Shown: piece after piece, positions 36,596 to 45,937 of the stretch
How the letters are laid out: each line of letters opens with the position of its first letter
How positions within the stretch are numbered: position 1 is the stretch's first letter
Origin: Winogradskyella_A sp963966315
GTDB taxonomy: Bacteria; Bacteroidota; Bacteroidia; Flavobacteriales; Flavobacteriaceae
Length of the DNA: 64,000 nucleotides
Reading direction: 5' to 3'
NCBI GenBank assembly: GCA_963966315.1
Contig: CAWZYX010000002.1
Location: 37,914-101,913 of the forward strand
The notes under the pieces: generated by a model
Database searches by the model: none
What the model was told of the DNA's origin: nothing
What the model saw: the letters and a program-made list of their open reading frames with translations, nothing else
Made by a program: the position numbers and the translations under genes

Positions 36596-39064
36596 TCAGA
36601 TCTGATACCGTAAGGACAATATGAAATTGGTGCCGGGTCCGGCTATCCCCGAGGAATAGGGTCTATAGCGCTGATCCGTGATGTTCTCCAAACTAGCAGT
36701 TATCAAAACGTACTGATTCAACTGATAGCTGGACCTAAAATTTAAGGTATACCAGGAGGGTGAATACGGGTTTCCATTATCGTCCTTCGCATAGATGAAT
36801 GGCTTGGACCGTTCAGAGGGTGCCAGCTCATCAAATGAAAGTTCAGTATTATAAACCGCATAAAAATCTAGCTCAAGAAGCTTTTCTTTCCAAATTATAT
36901 GAGTACGCCCAAAGTTTGGTGCTACATGTCTGATTGGGACTTCCACTCCAAGTTCATCTTCTTCCACACCATCTATGATATTGTATTGAGTGAGCAGGCT
37001 TAATCGATCTGATGCTTTTAGCACAGCACCTATTTCAAATCCGTATAACCAGGCTTTAGAAGCATTTTGAATGGCCTGAACCTGACTCAATTCCCCATCA
37101 TAGAAAATTTCATCCTCTCCGTTTAAGGTAAAATTCCGCCGCACGAGAGCGTTGTCCAGAAAAGTGTAGTATGCGCCACAATCCAGAACCAATCGCTCTG
37201 AAAAGTTTAACTTAAGTCCAATGTCTGCCCCGTAGGCGTACTCGGCCTGCAGGCCATTATTAGGAACTACCACCGACCCCGGTTCAGAATTAAAAACCTT
37301 TCCTATATCATCTATATTTGGAGCCCTAAACGCTGTTGAAAAATTAAGCTGCCACTGCATGAGATCACTGGGAAACCAGCTCAATCCAGCTGAACCTGTG
37401 AGTGCCCCTGTATTGAGATTGGTCTTCTCAAATGGTAAGTTGAGAAATTCATTGTTAGCTTCAAAACTCGCTTTGGATAAGACCTGATTATATCTTAAGC
37501 CGCCCTGAATAACCAAATCGGGACCAGGTTTATATTTGAGACTAGTATATGCGGCCAATGATTGCCACCGGGAAGCATCCGGGTATCTTGTAACAGTAGG
37601 TTCAGCCTCCATACTATTGATATTGAGATTATAGGCATCAGATCCAATAGCGTTGAAAATGTACTCCAAACCGTAAAAAAGATTGGTTTTGGAACTTAGT
37701 CGCTTTTCCAAATCCAGATTCAGGGAAATGGCATCCACCATTTCTGATCGTACCCTCCGGATCTCGGATTGAAAATCACGGTCTTGCCTACTCTCTTTAA
37801 AATTCTGATAGGCAACAGTAGCCTGCAACTGGTCGTAAAATGTATTTCTTTTAGAAGATTTCGTGAGTTGTGAGTTGGCCATAAACCATTTTTGCGGTCC
37901 GTAGTTCCATTCCGCGGAGACAAAATCTCCATTGCTCCTTGTTCTCAATAGGCGGTCGTATCTAGGGAAATCAGACGTAGCTGTATAATAGAGACCCATA
38001 TCTAGTTTCAAATCATCCGAGGGTTCAAATCGTACCCTTTGCATCAGATTTATTTGCTCGTAGCCCGTGGGCACTTGTACTTCCGAATCGGAATTGTCAA
38101 CCACTACATCCATTCCATTTTCGCGCACCACATATTGGTTCCTCAAATAGTCTGTGGGGCCGTTGGATCCCATTTTAAGATCGTCGAAATCTGACAGGCT
38201 TATGCTGGTATAAAACGCCCAATTCTTCAATCCAAAATTGAGGTCGACATGTCCTGTAAACTCATTATTTGCTGAAGAATAACGTAGTGCAGCATTAGAT
38301 TTGAAGTACAGTTCGTCTTTGTAGGATAGCTGTGGCTGACGTGTATAAAAGCTCATGACACCACCAATGGCATCACTACCGTAGACAACCGAGCCAGCAC
38401 CCAAAGTGATCTCCGTTTTTTGAACTGAAAAAGGATCAATGGAAATGACGTTCTGTAGATTTCCTCCTCTAAAAATGGCATTATTCATTCTTACTCCATC
38501 CACAGTGATGAGCAACCTGTTTGTAGAAAACCCCCTGATCATAGGACTGCCACCTCCAAGCTGACTTTTTTGGATGAAGACGTTTCCTGAATTTTCCAGC
38601 AAATCTGCGCTCGTCTGAGGATTTGCAAATGCGATGGCCTCAGCAGCTATCGTAACAATCTTCTGGGGAACATCTCTTTTTTCCTGTTTGAACTTTGAAG
38701 CTGAGATCACAATCTGATTTAAATCTTCGATATTGCCCTTTAATTCAACTAAATAATTTAGAGCCGCTAACTCAGATTTGACTATTGCTTTTTTCCTATA
38801 GAGGAAGTTTTGAAAATAAAGGATCTCATCGTCTATAAAATCTGATATATCCGCAACTCCATTATCGTCAGTAAAGACATACTTTCCCTTGTCTGCATTA
38901 AAAATAGCCACTCCAGCGATCGGTCTGCCACTGCTCTCCTCAACTACCGATACCGTCTGTGCATTTGAAACAACGCCCAGCAATAGAAGTAGTCCTGATA
39001 ACACCTGCCTGGCCGCTCGCCCTTTGATATTAAAACTTATTGTCACAAAAATACGCTTGTTCAA
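36596..39064 (-). CDS. TonB-dependent receptor of the hemoglobin/haem type
   Basis: An 822-residue outer-membrane receptor. It has a signal peptide (to about residue 36, GVVSNAQ), a short carboxypeptidase-like beta-sandwich (about 37-110), a plug (about 118-245) and a 22-strand-type barrel ending FILSLRYQI. The plug carries the signature of the haem/hemoglobin/transferrin receptor family: SPMIRGFSTNRLLITVDGVR, then NNAIFRGGNLQNV and GAGSVVYGSDAIGG. The ligand is therefore probably haem or another iron carrier, by family only. It follows recO by 24 bases on the same strand. Its stop is 2 bases from that of the T9SS cargo gene. Confidence 0.9.
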   Translation of the reverse strand: MNKRIFVTISFNIKGRAARQVLSGLLLLLGVVSNAQTVSVVEESSGRPIAGVAIFNADKGKYVFTDDNGVADISDFIDDEILYFQNFLYRKKAIVKSELAALNYLVELKGNIEDLNQIVISASKFKQEKRDVPQKIVTIAAEAIAFANPQTSADLLENSGNVFIQKSQLGGGSPMIRGFSTNRLLITVDGVRMNNAIFRGGNLQNVISIDPFSVQKTEITLGAGSVVYGSDAIGGVMSFYTRQPQLSYKDELYFKSNAALRYSSANNEFTGHVDLNFGLKNWAFYTSISLSDFDDLKMGSNGPTDYLRNQYVVRENGMDVVVDNSDSEVQVPTGYEQINLMQRVRFEPSDDLKLDMGLYYTATSDFPRYDRLLRTRSNGDFVSAEWNYGPQKWFMANSQLTKSSKRNTFYDQLQATVAYQNFKESRQDRDFQSEIRRVRSEMVDAISLNLDLEKRLSSKTNLFYGLEYIFNAIGSDAYNLNINSMEAEPTVTRYPDASRWQSLAAYTSLKYKPGPDLVIQGGLRYNQVLSKASFEANNEFLNLPFEKTNLNTGALTGSAGLSWFPSDLMQWQLNFSTAFRAPNIDDIGKVFNSEPGSVVVPNNGLQAEYAYGADIGLKLNFSERLVLDCGAYYTFLDNALVRRNFTLNGEDEIFYDGELSQVQAIQNASKAWLYGFEIGAVLKASDRLSLLTQYNIIDGVEEDELGVEVPIRHVAPNFGRTHIIWKEKLLELDFYAVYNTELSFDELAPSERSKPFIYAKDDNGNPYSPSWYTLNFRSSYQLNQYVLITASLENITDQRYRPYSSGIAGPGTNFILSLRYQI

Positions 39065-39088
39065 AATCTAATGAGATCGCTCCTCTGC

Positions 39089-39808
39089 TTAATGGAAAAC
39101 GTCATTAAAAACCTGAAGTGATTTCGGTTTCTTAAATCCCCCCAAATGTAATTCAAAATACAACAATAAGGTCTTTAAAAATTCCCTTCTCTGCAATGCA
39201 TTAAGCTTCACCGTGTTCACACTTTCAAAATCGAGGCGCATCAGATGAGAGAACAGTTCTTTTTGCATCCCATCCACTGCATACATCGATGTTTTCTCAT
39301 TTTCAAAGGTCCCGGACTCCAAATTAAAAAAGCTTTTGTTTTGGGCGGTTGTTTCTGGATAAAACCCCAGGTATTTAGTCAGTCTTAACAAAAACATCAG
39401 GTGAAAATTTGAAAACTGTTGCTGGGTATCCAGGAATTGGCATGCTGCCTCTAAGAATTCAAAAAGAGGTGTATTGGGTTCCTCTTCCCGAAGCACATTT
39501 GCAAGAATTTCTGCTAAAAAAACCGACAGTGAGGCTTTGTAAATATTTGTATGTAAAGATTTATAAGGGTAGTAACATTTAATATCCTTGAGGTATTGTA
39601 AGGACCTGTTGACCTGGTAATTTTCATCCAGTTCCAGTTGAGATAAAGGTTGAAAATAAACAGCTCTTATCCTGGATTTCTGTGTTTTTAAAATACCCTT
39701 TTGTAAATAACTCACCACTCCCCGGTGGTTAGTGTAGCACTTGACAATCAGGTCATTTTCCTTATATCTCAAAGAAGAAAGTACGATGGCCTTACCTTTA
39801 TTATGCAT
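39089..39808 (-). CDS. recO: DNA repair protein RecO
   Basis: RecO loads RecA onto SSB-coated DNA in the RecFOR pathway. The 239-residue protein begins with the OB-fold domain (GKAIVLSSLRYKENDLIVKC, YTNHRGVVSYLQKGI) and continues with the helical domain (SLSVFLAEILANVLREEEPN; FLLRLTKYLGFYPE). The zinc-binding cysteines of some RecO proteins are absent, as usual in this group. Its ATG is 4 bases after the porZ stop, an adjacency I recognise from other flavobacteria. Confidence 0.95.
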   Translation of the reverse strand: MHNKGKAIVLSSLRYKENDLIVKCYTNHRGVVSYLQKGILKTQKSRIRAVYFQPLSQLELDENYQVNRSLQYLKDIKCYYPYKSLHTNIYKASLSVFLAEILANVLREEEPNTPLFEFLEAACQFLDTQQQFSNFHLMFLLRLTKYLGFYPETTAQNKSFFNLESGTFENEKTSMYAVDGMQKELFSHLMRLDFESVNTVKLNALQRREFLKTLLLYFELHLGGFKKPKSLQVFNDVFH

Positions 39809-39812
39809 GGTT

Positions 39813-42197
39813 TTACCTGATGATTAATAGCTTTAAAACTTTGGTTTCAAAACTATCCAAATCTGTAATTAGTATCACATAGACACCTGATGCCACGACA
39901 TTATTGGCTAGATTTTTACCATTCCATATGGCTGTCCCCCCATCGATGGCAAAATTATAATTAGCAGCAGATGAGCGTAAATTAACACGAGATTGCGCCT
40001 CAGCTACAAGATTCCCCTCAATATCAGTGATCTTGATATTCACTTCGTCTGTGAGTCCTTCAATCTTTACCCCTTTGGTAATATCGTTTAAATCATTAAA
40101 ACCAAGTATTTCATATTCCGGCCTAACAGGATTGGGGTAGACATAGGCTTCCGTCAGACCATCTTCAGGTGCCGAGCCTCCTGCCAGAAAAGAAACCAGC
40201 CCCCTATTGGTGGCTATGTATACTTGTCCGTTATTGGGATTTATTGAGATATCGTTGATGCTATTTGAGGGTAGTGGAGAGTTACCCTCAGTAAAATGGT
40301 AGATCGTCTCCTGACCGGTTGGTGAAAAATAAAAAACTCCGGAATCAACTGTTCCAACCCATTTGTTATTAGACCCATCCACCTCTATATCGGTGATGTA
40401 CTGACCTGCCAATAATTCCTGAGGAATACCATCTTCCAGAATGATGATACTGGAAAGTGTAGGATTGGGATTCTCAAAAAAACCCGCCGTATCAAACAGA
40501 ACCCGAAGGCCGAGAAAAGTCCCAACCCAAAGCTGATTTCGCTGATCTAAAGTCACGGCCGTCACTCTTGGAAATGGTAAATTCTGCTCCTCTGTACTAA
40601 TATTTTTTAACGGGTTACTTTTCTCTTCATTATAAGCAATAAGCCCGTTATCATAAGCACCAATCCATTTGGTTCCAAATACGTCCACTTCCATATCGTA
40701 ATAACCTGTTTCTCCCGTTAAACCATCACCGATTAGATCGGTAAAGTCAAAAGCTCTCCATGAACCATTATCAGGGTCATAAGATTTTAAAGGTCTGTCA
40801 ACCCTACTGGTAATGTTCCAAAGAATACCCTCATTGTCAAAATCAGCGCCTGATACTCTTATATCCGAAACATCGGGATCATTTGGAAGGACCAAAGATT
40901 CTAAACCACTATTGGAATCGTCAAAAAGAAAGGTCGGCTCAAACATATTTAGTTCCAGTAAGCCATCGTAAAAAGAACTTATAAACACCTGTGAAGGATT
41001 AGAGGGGTTAGGAGTAATCTTATTCAGTTCTAAAGTCGAAAACAAGGAATCAAAAGGTATACTTATCCAGGATTCCTCTCTCAAATAACTAATCCCTTCT
41101 GCAGTTAAGGGGAAAGGGTTAAATGCCGGACTGTATTCGCCAAATGTAACCCACACTACCCCCGTCTCTGCATCAATTTTGAAGGCCTTGTTTTTTAGAG
41201 GTCCATCGGGTTGAATGGCCACATAGGAACCGGCATTGTCAATTAGGTCGTTGAGAAGACCCAGATCCGTTGTCCCAATAAAAATCTCATTGTTGTACAA
41301 AGCAGACGCATTAAATTCCGTATCAAACTCATCATTTGGTGAAAAAGTGGTAACAAGATTTACATTCATGTCATAAATTAAAACTGAATTTTCACTGGTA
41401 AAGCTCAGGTAGGCATCAGAACTCTCGGCGTCTAAAGGTAAAGATGGCAATGTAAGAACTGTCTGAGGGATGCCTGGTGCAGCCCTGAACAAATTGCGAT
41501 TGGTAGCTGCGGCATAAACAGAATTTCCAAGCACATTGACGGTCTGAAAATTTCCTGTAATGATCGTTTCCCATTCACTAAAGTCAATAAGATTAGGATT
41601 GTCAACTGCAGCTCGTTTTAATCCGTTATTATTCAGGCAGGCTGCATAGATCTGATCATTGAGGATCGCTATCTGATTTACCACGATCTGTGCTCCCCCG
41701 TTACCCAAAAAATAAGTGTCTCCAAATTCCAGACGTTCCAAATCGTAAACACTCACTCCGTAATTAGTAGAAATGTAAACGAGTTCATCTTGTACAAAAA
41801 AGTTATTGATACGTCTGTTTACCGGTGTGATATTGGGACGCTCAGTAATATCTACAATGGTGAGCACCTCCCCAGTGTTCTCAAAATACAATTCAATTAG
41901 TCCGTTCTCATATCCTATGATCACTATTGAGAAAGCCGCGCTATACGATAAGGATGTAATGGTTTGCCCCGATAATCCGTCAATGGTGGTGACCGTTAAA
42001 ATCTCATTGGTGAGAACATCGAAGGAAAAGAGCGCATTCTCTGAAGCAGCATAAATCCTCTCCCCACTGGAAGTAACATCCACGATATCCGCAAACGAAA
42101 AGTGACCTTTCCATAGGCCTGAAAAATCCTGAGACCATCCGAAAAGATTTCCCAGAAAAAGGCCAGCAAGCAGGGTGTATAATAACCTTTTGATCAT
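39813..42197 (-). CDS. porZ: T9SS component PorZ (propeller protein)
   Basis: A 794-residue exported protein. After the signal peptide (to about residue 23) comes FSGLWKGHFSFADIVDVTSS, the typical PorZ start. Repeated beta-propeller blades follow (GERIYAASENALFSFD; IYAASENAL-like repeats; VYISTNYGVSVYD; VYIATNRGLVSF). The last 105 residues resemble a T9SS C-terminal domain (YVYPNPVRPEY, then IKITDIEGNLV and GVYVILITD). PorZ is part of the T9SS attachment complex that delivers anionic lipopolysaccharide to cargo. It leads a run with recO and a TonB receptor. A CAAAGATA (minus TATCTTTG) promoter element lies at 42212-42219. Confidence 0.87.
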   Translation of the reverse strand: MIKRLLYTLLAGLFLGNLFGWSQDFSGLWKGHFSFADIVDVTSSGERIYAASENALFSFDVLTNEILTVTTIDGLSGQTITSLSYSAAFSIVIIGYENGLIELYFENTGEVLTIVDITERPNITPVNRRINNFFVQDELVYISTNYGVSVYDLERLEFGDTYFLGNGGAQIVVNQIAILNDQIYAACLNNNGLKRAAVDNPNLIDFSEWETIITGNFQTVNVLGNSVYAAATNRNLFRAAPGIPQTVLTLPSLPLDAESSDAYLSFTSENSVLIYDMNVNLVTTFSPNDEFDTEFNASALYNNEIFIGTTDLGLLNDLIDNAGSYVAIQPDGPLKNKAFKIDAETGVVWVTFGEYSPAFNPFPLTAEGISYLREESWISIPFDSLFSTLELNKITPNPSNPSQVFISSFYDGLLELNMFEPTFLFDDSNSGLESLVLPNDPDVSDIRVSGADFDNEGILWNITSRVDRPLKSYDPDNGSWRAFDFTDLIGDGLTGETGYYDMEVDVFGTKWIGAYDNGLIAYNEEKSNPLKNISTEEQNLPFPRVTAVTLDQRNQLWVGTFLGLRVLFDTAGFFENPNPTLSSIIILEDGIPQELLAGQYITDIEVDGSNNKWVGTVDSGVFYFSPTGQETIYHFTEGNSPLPSNSINDISINPNNGQVYIATNRGLVSFLAGGSAPEDGLTEAYVYPNPVRPEYEILGFNDLNDITKGVKIEGLTDEVNIKITDIEGNLVAEAQSRVNLRSSAANYNFAIDGGTAIWNGKNLANNVVASGVYVILITDLDSFETKVLKLLIIR

Positions 42198-42211
42198 GTA
42201 ATCGGTTTGGC

Positions 42212-42219
42212 CAAAGATA
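42212..42219 (-). promoter_or_regulatory. Bacteroidota -7 promoter element for porZ-recO
   Basis: TATCTTTG on the minus strand, 14 bases upstream of the porZ ATG. No clear -33 element is seen. Confidence 0.45.
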
Positions 42220-42257
42220 TTAATACAAACGCTATTAGAGACTTAAAATTATGGAAC

Positions 42258-42287
42258 AAAAAAGCCTTAATTAATATTAAGGCTTTT
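42258..42287 (-). terminator. Rho-independent terminator after gdhA
   Basis: A perfect AT-rich stem (AAAAGCCTTAAT with ATTAAGGCTTTT) has a T-run on the minus-strand 3' side. It lies 23 bases after the gdhA stop and before porZ. Confidence 0.85.
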
Positions 42288-42309
42288 GAAGATTATAATT
42301 TGAGGGTAA

Positions 42310-43653
42310 CTATACGACGCCCTGAGCCAGCATGGCATCTGCCACTTTCACAAACCCGGCAATATTAGCTCCTCTCACGTAATCGATGTATCCATCATCA
42401 TCCTTACCATATTCCACACAAGACTCATGGATATCTCTCATGATTTCTTTAAGCTTTTTATCTACTTCCTCGCGAGTCCATTTAGACCTTAGAGCATTCT
42501 GGGTCATTTCGAGTCCTGAAGTAGCTACACCTCCTGCATTGGATGCCTTCCCGGGTGCAAACAGGATTTTTGCCTCATGGAAGACAGCAATTGCTTCTTT
42601 TGTTGAAGGCATATTAGCTCCTTCACTAACGCAGTGACAACCGTTTTCAATGAGCATCTCAGCGTCATTCTTATTGAGCTCGTTTTGCGTAGCACAAGGC
42701 AAAGCCACATCACAAGGAATTCCCCATGGGGTTTCGCCAGGCGTATATTTGGCATGTGGGTATTTGTTCAGGTATTCTTTAATGCGTCCACGCTTCACGT
42801 TCTTTAAGTCCATTACATAAGCCAACTTCTCTTCGTCAATGCCTTCTTCATCATAAATAAACCCGGAAGAATCGGATAGGGTAAGGACCTTGGCGCCCAT
42901 TTGTATGCTCTTTTCCGCGGCATATTGAGCAACATTTCCAGAGCCGGAGATGACTACTGTTTTTCCTTTCATACTGTCACCCCTGGTTCTAAGCATATTA
43001 TCTGCAAAATAAACGGTTCCGTATCCCGTGGCTTCAGGCCTGATCAAGGAACCGCCCCAGGACATTCCCTTGCCTGTAAGTACGCCGGTGAATTCGTTTC
43101 TTAACTTCTTATACATTCCAAAAAGAAAACCGATTTCTCTTCCTCCTACTCCTATATCACCCGCCGGAACATCGGTATAATTACCAATATGCCTGAATAA
43201 TTCGCTCATGAAGGCATGACAGAATCGCATGATCTCATTGTCACTTTTACCTTTGGGATCAAAATCCGACCCCCCTTTTCCACCTCCCATTGGCAGGGTT
43301 GTGAGACTGTTCTTAAAGACCTGCTCGAAGGCCAGAAACTTCAAAATACTCATATTCACCGTTGGATGAAAACGCAGACCTCCTTTGTAGGGTCCAATGG
43401 CAGAGTTCATCTGAATTCGGTAACCTCTGTTGACTTGAATTTCACCAGAGTCGTCCACCCAGCACACTCTAAAGGTCACAACACGTTCCGGTTCTGCCAT
43501 TCGGAGCAGAATGTTCTTCCCATGATAGATATCGTGTTGCACAATGTAAGGGATTACCGTTTCGGCAACCTCTTCAACGGCCTGCATGAACTCAAGCTCA
43601 TGTCCGTTTCTTTGTCTTACAAGATCTAGAAAATCTTCAATTTTTTGATCCAT
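42310..43653 (-). CDS. gdhA: NADP-type glutamate dehydrogenase
   Basis: Interconverts 2-oxoglutarate plus ammonium and glutamate. The 447-residue length and the motif set are those of the hexameric NADP-dependent class: NSAIGPYKGGLRFHPTVN, catalytic Lys region LPMGGGKGGSDFDPKGK, DVPAGDIGVGGREIGF, and a Rossmann fingerprint VVISGSGNVAQYAAEK. The C-terminal SNAGGVATSGLEMTQN is the standard substrate-side motif. It is a single-gene unit with its own promoter (43692-43699) and terminator (42258-42287). Confidence 0.97.
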   Translation of the reverse strand: MDQKIEDFLDLVRQRNGHELEFMQAVEEVAETVIPYIVQHDIYHGKNILLRMAEPERVVTFRVCWVDDSGEIQVNRGYRIQMNSAIGPYKGGLRFHPTVNMSILKFLAFEQVFKNSLTTLPMGGGKGGSDFDPKGKSDNEIMRFCHAFMSELFRHIGNYTDVPAGDIGVGGREIGFLFGMYKKLRNEFTGVLTGKGMSWGGSLIRPEATGYGTVYFADNMLRTRGDSMKGKTVVISGSGNVAQYAAEKSIQMGAKVLTLSDSSGFIYDEEGIDEEKLAYVMDLKNVKRGRIKEYLNKYPHAKYTPGETPWGIPCDVALPCATQNELNKNDAEMLIENGCHCVSEGANMPSTKEAIAVFHEAKILFAPGKASNAGGVATSGLEMTQNALRSKWTREEVDKKLKEIMRDIHESCVEYGKDDDGYIDYVRGANIAGFVKVADAMLAQGVV

Positions 43654-43691
43654 TTTAATAACTGATGTTAGTGGTGTAAAAATTATTCCAG

Positions 43692-43699
43692 CAAAGATA
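43692..43699 (-). promoter_or_regulatory. Bacteroidota -7 promoter element for gdhA
   Basis: TATCTTTG on the minus strand, 38 bases upstream of the gdhA ATG. The -33 region is not clear. Confidence 0.5.
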
Positions 43700-43811
43700 C
43701 ATTATCTGTAAAATTGAACTACTTTTTTTTGCATATTGTCAATATAACATCTTCATACTAACAATCTCACAATACAACATATCCATAAAAATGTTTATTT
43801 AAACATGTTAA

Positions 43812-43842
43812 TTTGGTTGATGAGACGGTTTTAATATATTTG
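43812..43842 (+). promoter_or_regulatory. Complete Bacteroidota promoter (TTTG-N19-TATATTTG)
   Basis: TTTG at 43812-43815 and TATATTTG at 43835-43842, with exactly 19 bases between, match the Bacteroidota -33/-7 consensus. They lie 32 bases upstream of the ATG at 43875. Confidence 0.75.
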
Positions 43843-43874
43843 TCCGTATTAGCCCTGTTTACTTAGAATTAGCT

Positions 43875-44675
43875 ATGGCCAAAAGATTCAGACTTTATCT
43901 TCTCACTGTGTTGTCCTTAGTTATTTTTCAAATAGGAAATTCTCAGTACGGTTTTACAAATGAAGTGGGTGTTTTTGCCGGGGCCTACAACCTTCAATCT
44001 GACTTTGGGGAACGACAGAATTTTGAATCAAGTACCAATACCGGTTTTGCAGTAGGGATTGTACATTATATGAATTTTTCCTACCGCCGAAATTATAATT
44101 TTACCAATTCCCAGGGGTTTTTTAACGAGCATTTTAAAATAAAATCAGAGCTCTCCTATAATCAGACTGGTCTGGAACATTTTGGGACCTGGGTGGATGA
44201 AACCAGAACCAGTGAGAATGCAGAACGCTTGAGAAGTCATACCGGTAAAGCCAAAAACTTCAATATTGGGGCTCAATTGGAATTTTACCCCTTTGAAATT
44301 CGCGATTTTGAAAATGGCAGAAGGAATTTTATTCCTTTCGCCGCCTTTGGATTTCAATACACCTGGTTTAATCCAGAAGTGTATACCACCTATAATGGAA
44401 GTACTGATATCAACAACCTGGATAATTTTTATTTGCCGTGGCAGGTTGATCAGGACCCTTTTTTAAGTACTGAAGCAGGAAGCACTTTTTCTTTAGTAGG
44501 TGGGCTGGGAACACGTTACAAACTCACTCCACTCACTGATCTGCTTCTGGAACTCAGATGGCAATACTATTTCGATGATTTTATCGATGGATTGGATCAC
44601 AAGCTGCCATCCAATCAGTCCAATGACTGGGCCGTATGGTTTACACTGGGTTATGTGATTTACTGGGAGCGCTAG
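43875..44675 (+). CDS. Outer-membrane beta-barrel-like protein (THC0290_0291 family)
   Basis: A 266-residue exported protein with a signal peptide (about 1-23, FQIGNSQ). The rest is a series of alternating strands rich in Tyr, Phe and Gly (TNEVGVFAGAYNLQSDFG; FIPFAAFGFQYTWFNPEVY) ending with YVIYWER, as in small outer-membrane barrels. I recognise it as the flavobacterial THC0290_0291 family, with moderate confidence. It has its own strong promoter and is convergent with the cystathionine gamma-synthase-type gene (5-base gap). Function is unknown. Confidence 0.75.
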   Translation: MAKRFRLYLLTVLSLVIFQIGNSQYGFTNEVGVFAGAYNLQSDFGERQNFESSTNTGFAVGIVHYMNFSYRRNYNFTNSQGFFNEHFKIKSELSYNQTGLEHFGTWVDETRTSENAERLRSHTGKAKNFNIGAQLEFYPFEIRDFENGRRNFIPFAAFGFQYTWFNPEVYTTYNGSTDINNLDNFYLPWQVDQDPFLSTEAGSTFSLVGGLGTRYKLTPLTDLLLELRWQYYFDDFIDGLDHKLPSNQSNDWAVWFTLGYVIYWER

Positions 44676-44680
44676 TTACA

Positions 44681-45820
44681 TTATCCGATGGCCTGCTCGA
44701 GGTCAGCGATCAAATCTTCCTCATCTTCTATTCCAACACTCAATCGGATGAGGCTATCCACAACGCCAGACTTTTCTCTGAGTTCCTTTGGAATACTAGC
44801 ATGAGTCATACTTGCCGGGTGACCGGCCAATGACTCCACTCCCCCCAAAGACTCTGCCAAAGTAAATACCCTCAGCTTCTCAACGATACTAATTGCCTGG
44901 TCGTAATTGTTGCCCTTGGTAACGAACGAAACCATCCCACCATAGTCTTTCATTTGGGATTTAGCGATCTCATGGTTAGGGTGTGATTCAAAACCGGGCC
45001 AGTAGACTTTTTCAATTTTTGGGTGTGCAGCCAGATAATGGGCCACCGCCTTTCCGTTTTCACAATGACGTTGCATCCTTACGTGCAGTGTTTTAATGCC
45101 CCTAAGCGCAAGAAAACTATCTTGCGGGCCACAAATAGCACCACTGGCATTTTGTATAAAGTACAACCTTTCTGCCAGGGTTTTATCCCTTACCACGAGT
45201 GCCCCCATAACTAAGTCGCTGTGCCCGGCAATGAACTTAGTGACCGAGTGCATCACAATATCTGCGCCAAGATCAAGCGGTTGCTGTAAATAAGGGGTTG
45301 CGAAGGTATTGTCCACCGCTAATAGTACCTTATGGCGTTTGGCCACCTCAGAAGTTGCTTTGATGTCTATAATATTCATCATGGGATTGGTTGGTGTCTC
45401 CACCCAAATCAACTTTGTACGCTCATTGATATAGTGTTCGATCTCACTAGCCTTTTCCATCCCAATGAAGTGGAATTTAATACCAAAATTTTCATAGATC
45501 TGAGAGAACAACCGGTAGGTCCCACCATACAGATCGTTCGTGGAGATGACCTCATCACCTGGTTTCAACAACTTGATTACAGCGTCAATTGCAGCCAATC
45601 CGGAACCAAAAGCAAGGCCAAAGCTTCCGTTTTCAATACTCGCAAGGGCATTCTCAAGCGCATTCCTGGTTGGATTGTGGGTTCTTGAATATTCGTATCC
45701 CTTATGTCCTCCCGGAGTAGATTGAGCATAGGTTGATGTTTGATAAATTGGTGGCATCACAGCCCCGTAAGCAGGATCGTGCTGCTGGCCTCCGTGTATG
45801 GCTTTGGTATTAAATTTCAT
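44681..45820 (-). CDS. Cystathionine gamma-synthase/lyase-type PLP enzyme
   Basis: A 379-residue enzyme of the Cys/Met metabolism PLP family. Family motifs are TKAIHGGQQHDP, PPIYQTSTY, YEYSRTHNPTRNALE, SGLAAIDAV, NDLYGGTYRLF, PTNPMMNIID and the PLP lysine in HSVTKFIAGHSD. The C-terminal SLGGVESLAGHPASMTHAS is the usual ending. Sequence alone does not cleanly separate the synthase (metB, methionine synthesis) from the gamma-lyase, so no symbol is given; the synthase is favoured by resemblance. A complete promoter lies just upstream; its 45-base leader is too short for a SAM riboswitch. Confidence 0.9.
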   Translation of the reverse strand: MKFNTKAIHGGQQHDPAYGAVMPPIYQTSTYAQSTPGGHKGYEYSRTHNPTRNALENALASIENGSFGLAFGSGLAAIDAVIKLLKPGDEVISTNDLYGGTYRLFSQIYENFGIKFHFIGMEKASEIEHYINERTKLIWVETPTNPMMNIIDIKATSEVAKRHKVLLAVDNTFATPYLQQPLDLGADIVMHSVTKFIAGHSDLVMGALVVRDKTLAERLYFIQNASGAICGPQDSFLALRGIKTLHVRMQRHCENGKAVAHYLAAHPKIEKVYWPGFESHPNHEIAKSQMKDYGGMVSFVTKGNNYDQAISIVEKLRVFTLAESLGGVESLAGHPASMTHASIPKELREKSGVVDSLIRLSVGIEDEEDLIADLEQAIG

Positions 45821-45864
45821 GTATTCGGACTTAGGTTTGTTGTTGAATTGACCTCGTGAACCAC

Positions 45865-45895
45865 AAAACTATAGGTTTATTGGTTGTATTCAAAA
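45865..45895 (-). promoter_or_regulatory. Complete Bacteroidota promoter of the cystathionine gamma-synthase-type gene
   Basis: On the minus strand, TTTG (45895-45892) and TAGTTTTG (45872-45865) are separated by 19 bases, an exact consensus match. They lie 44 bases upstream of the ATG at 45820. Confidence 0.72.
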
Positions 45896-45937
45896 GTTAG
45901 TTTTACCTTTAATCTATGTTTAACAAAAGTGCCTGTT

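Noticed and set aside
45821..45937. SAM riboswitch ahead of the cystathionine gamma-synthase-type gene
   Set aside because: The promoter leaves a leader of about 45 bases or less, too short for any known SAM aptamer with an expression platform.
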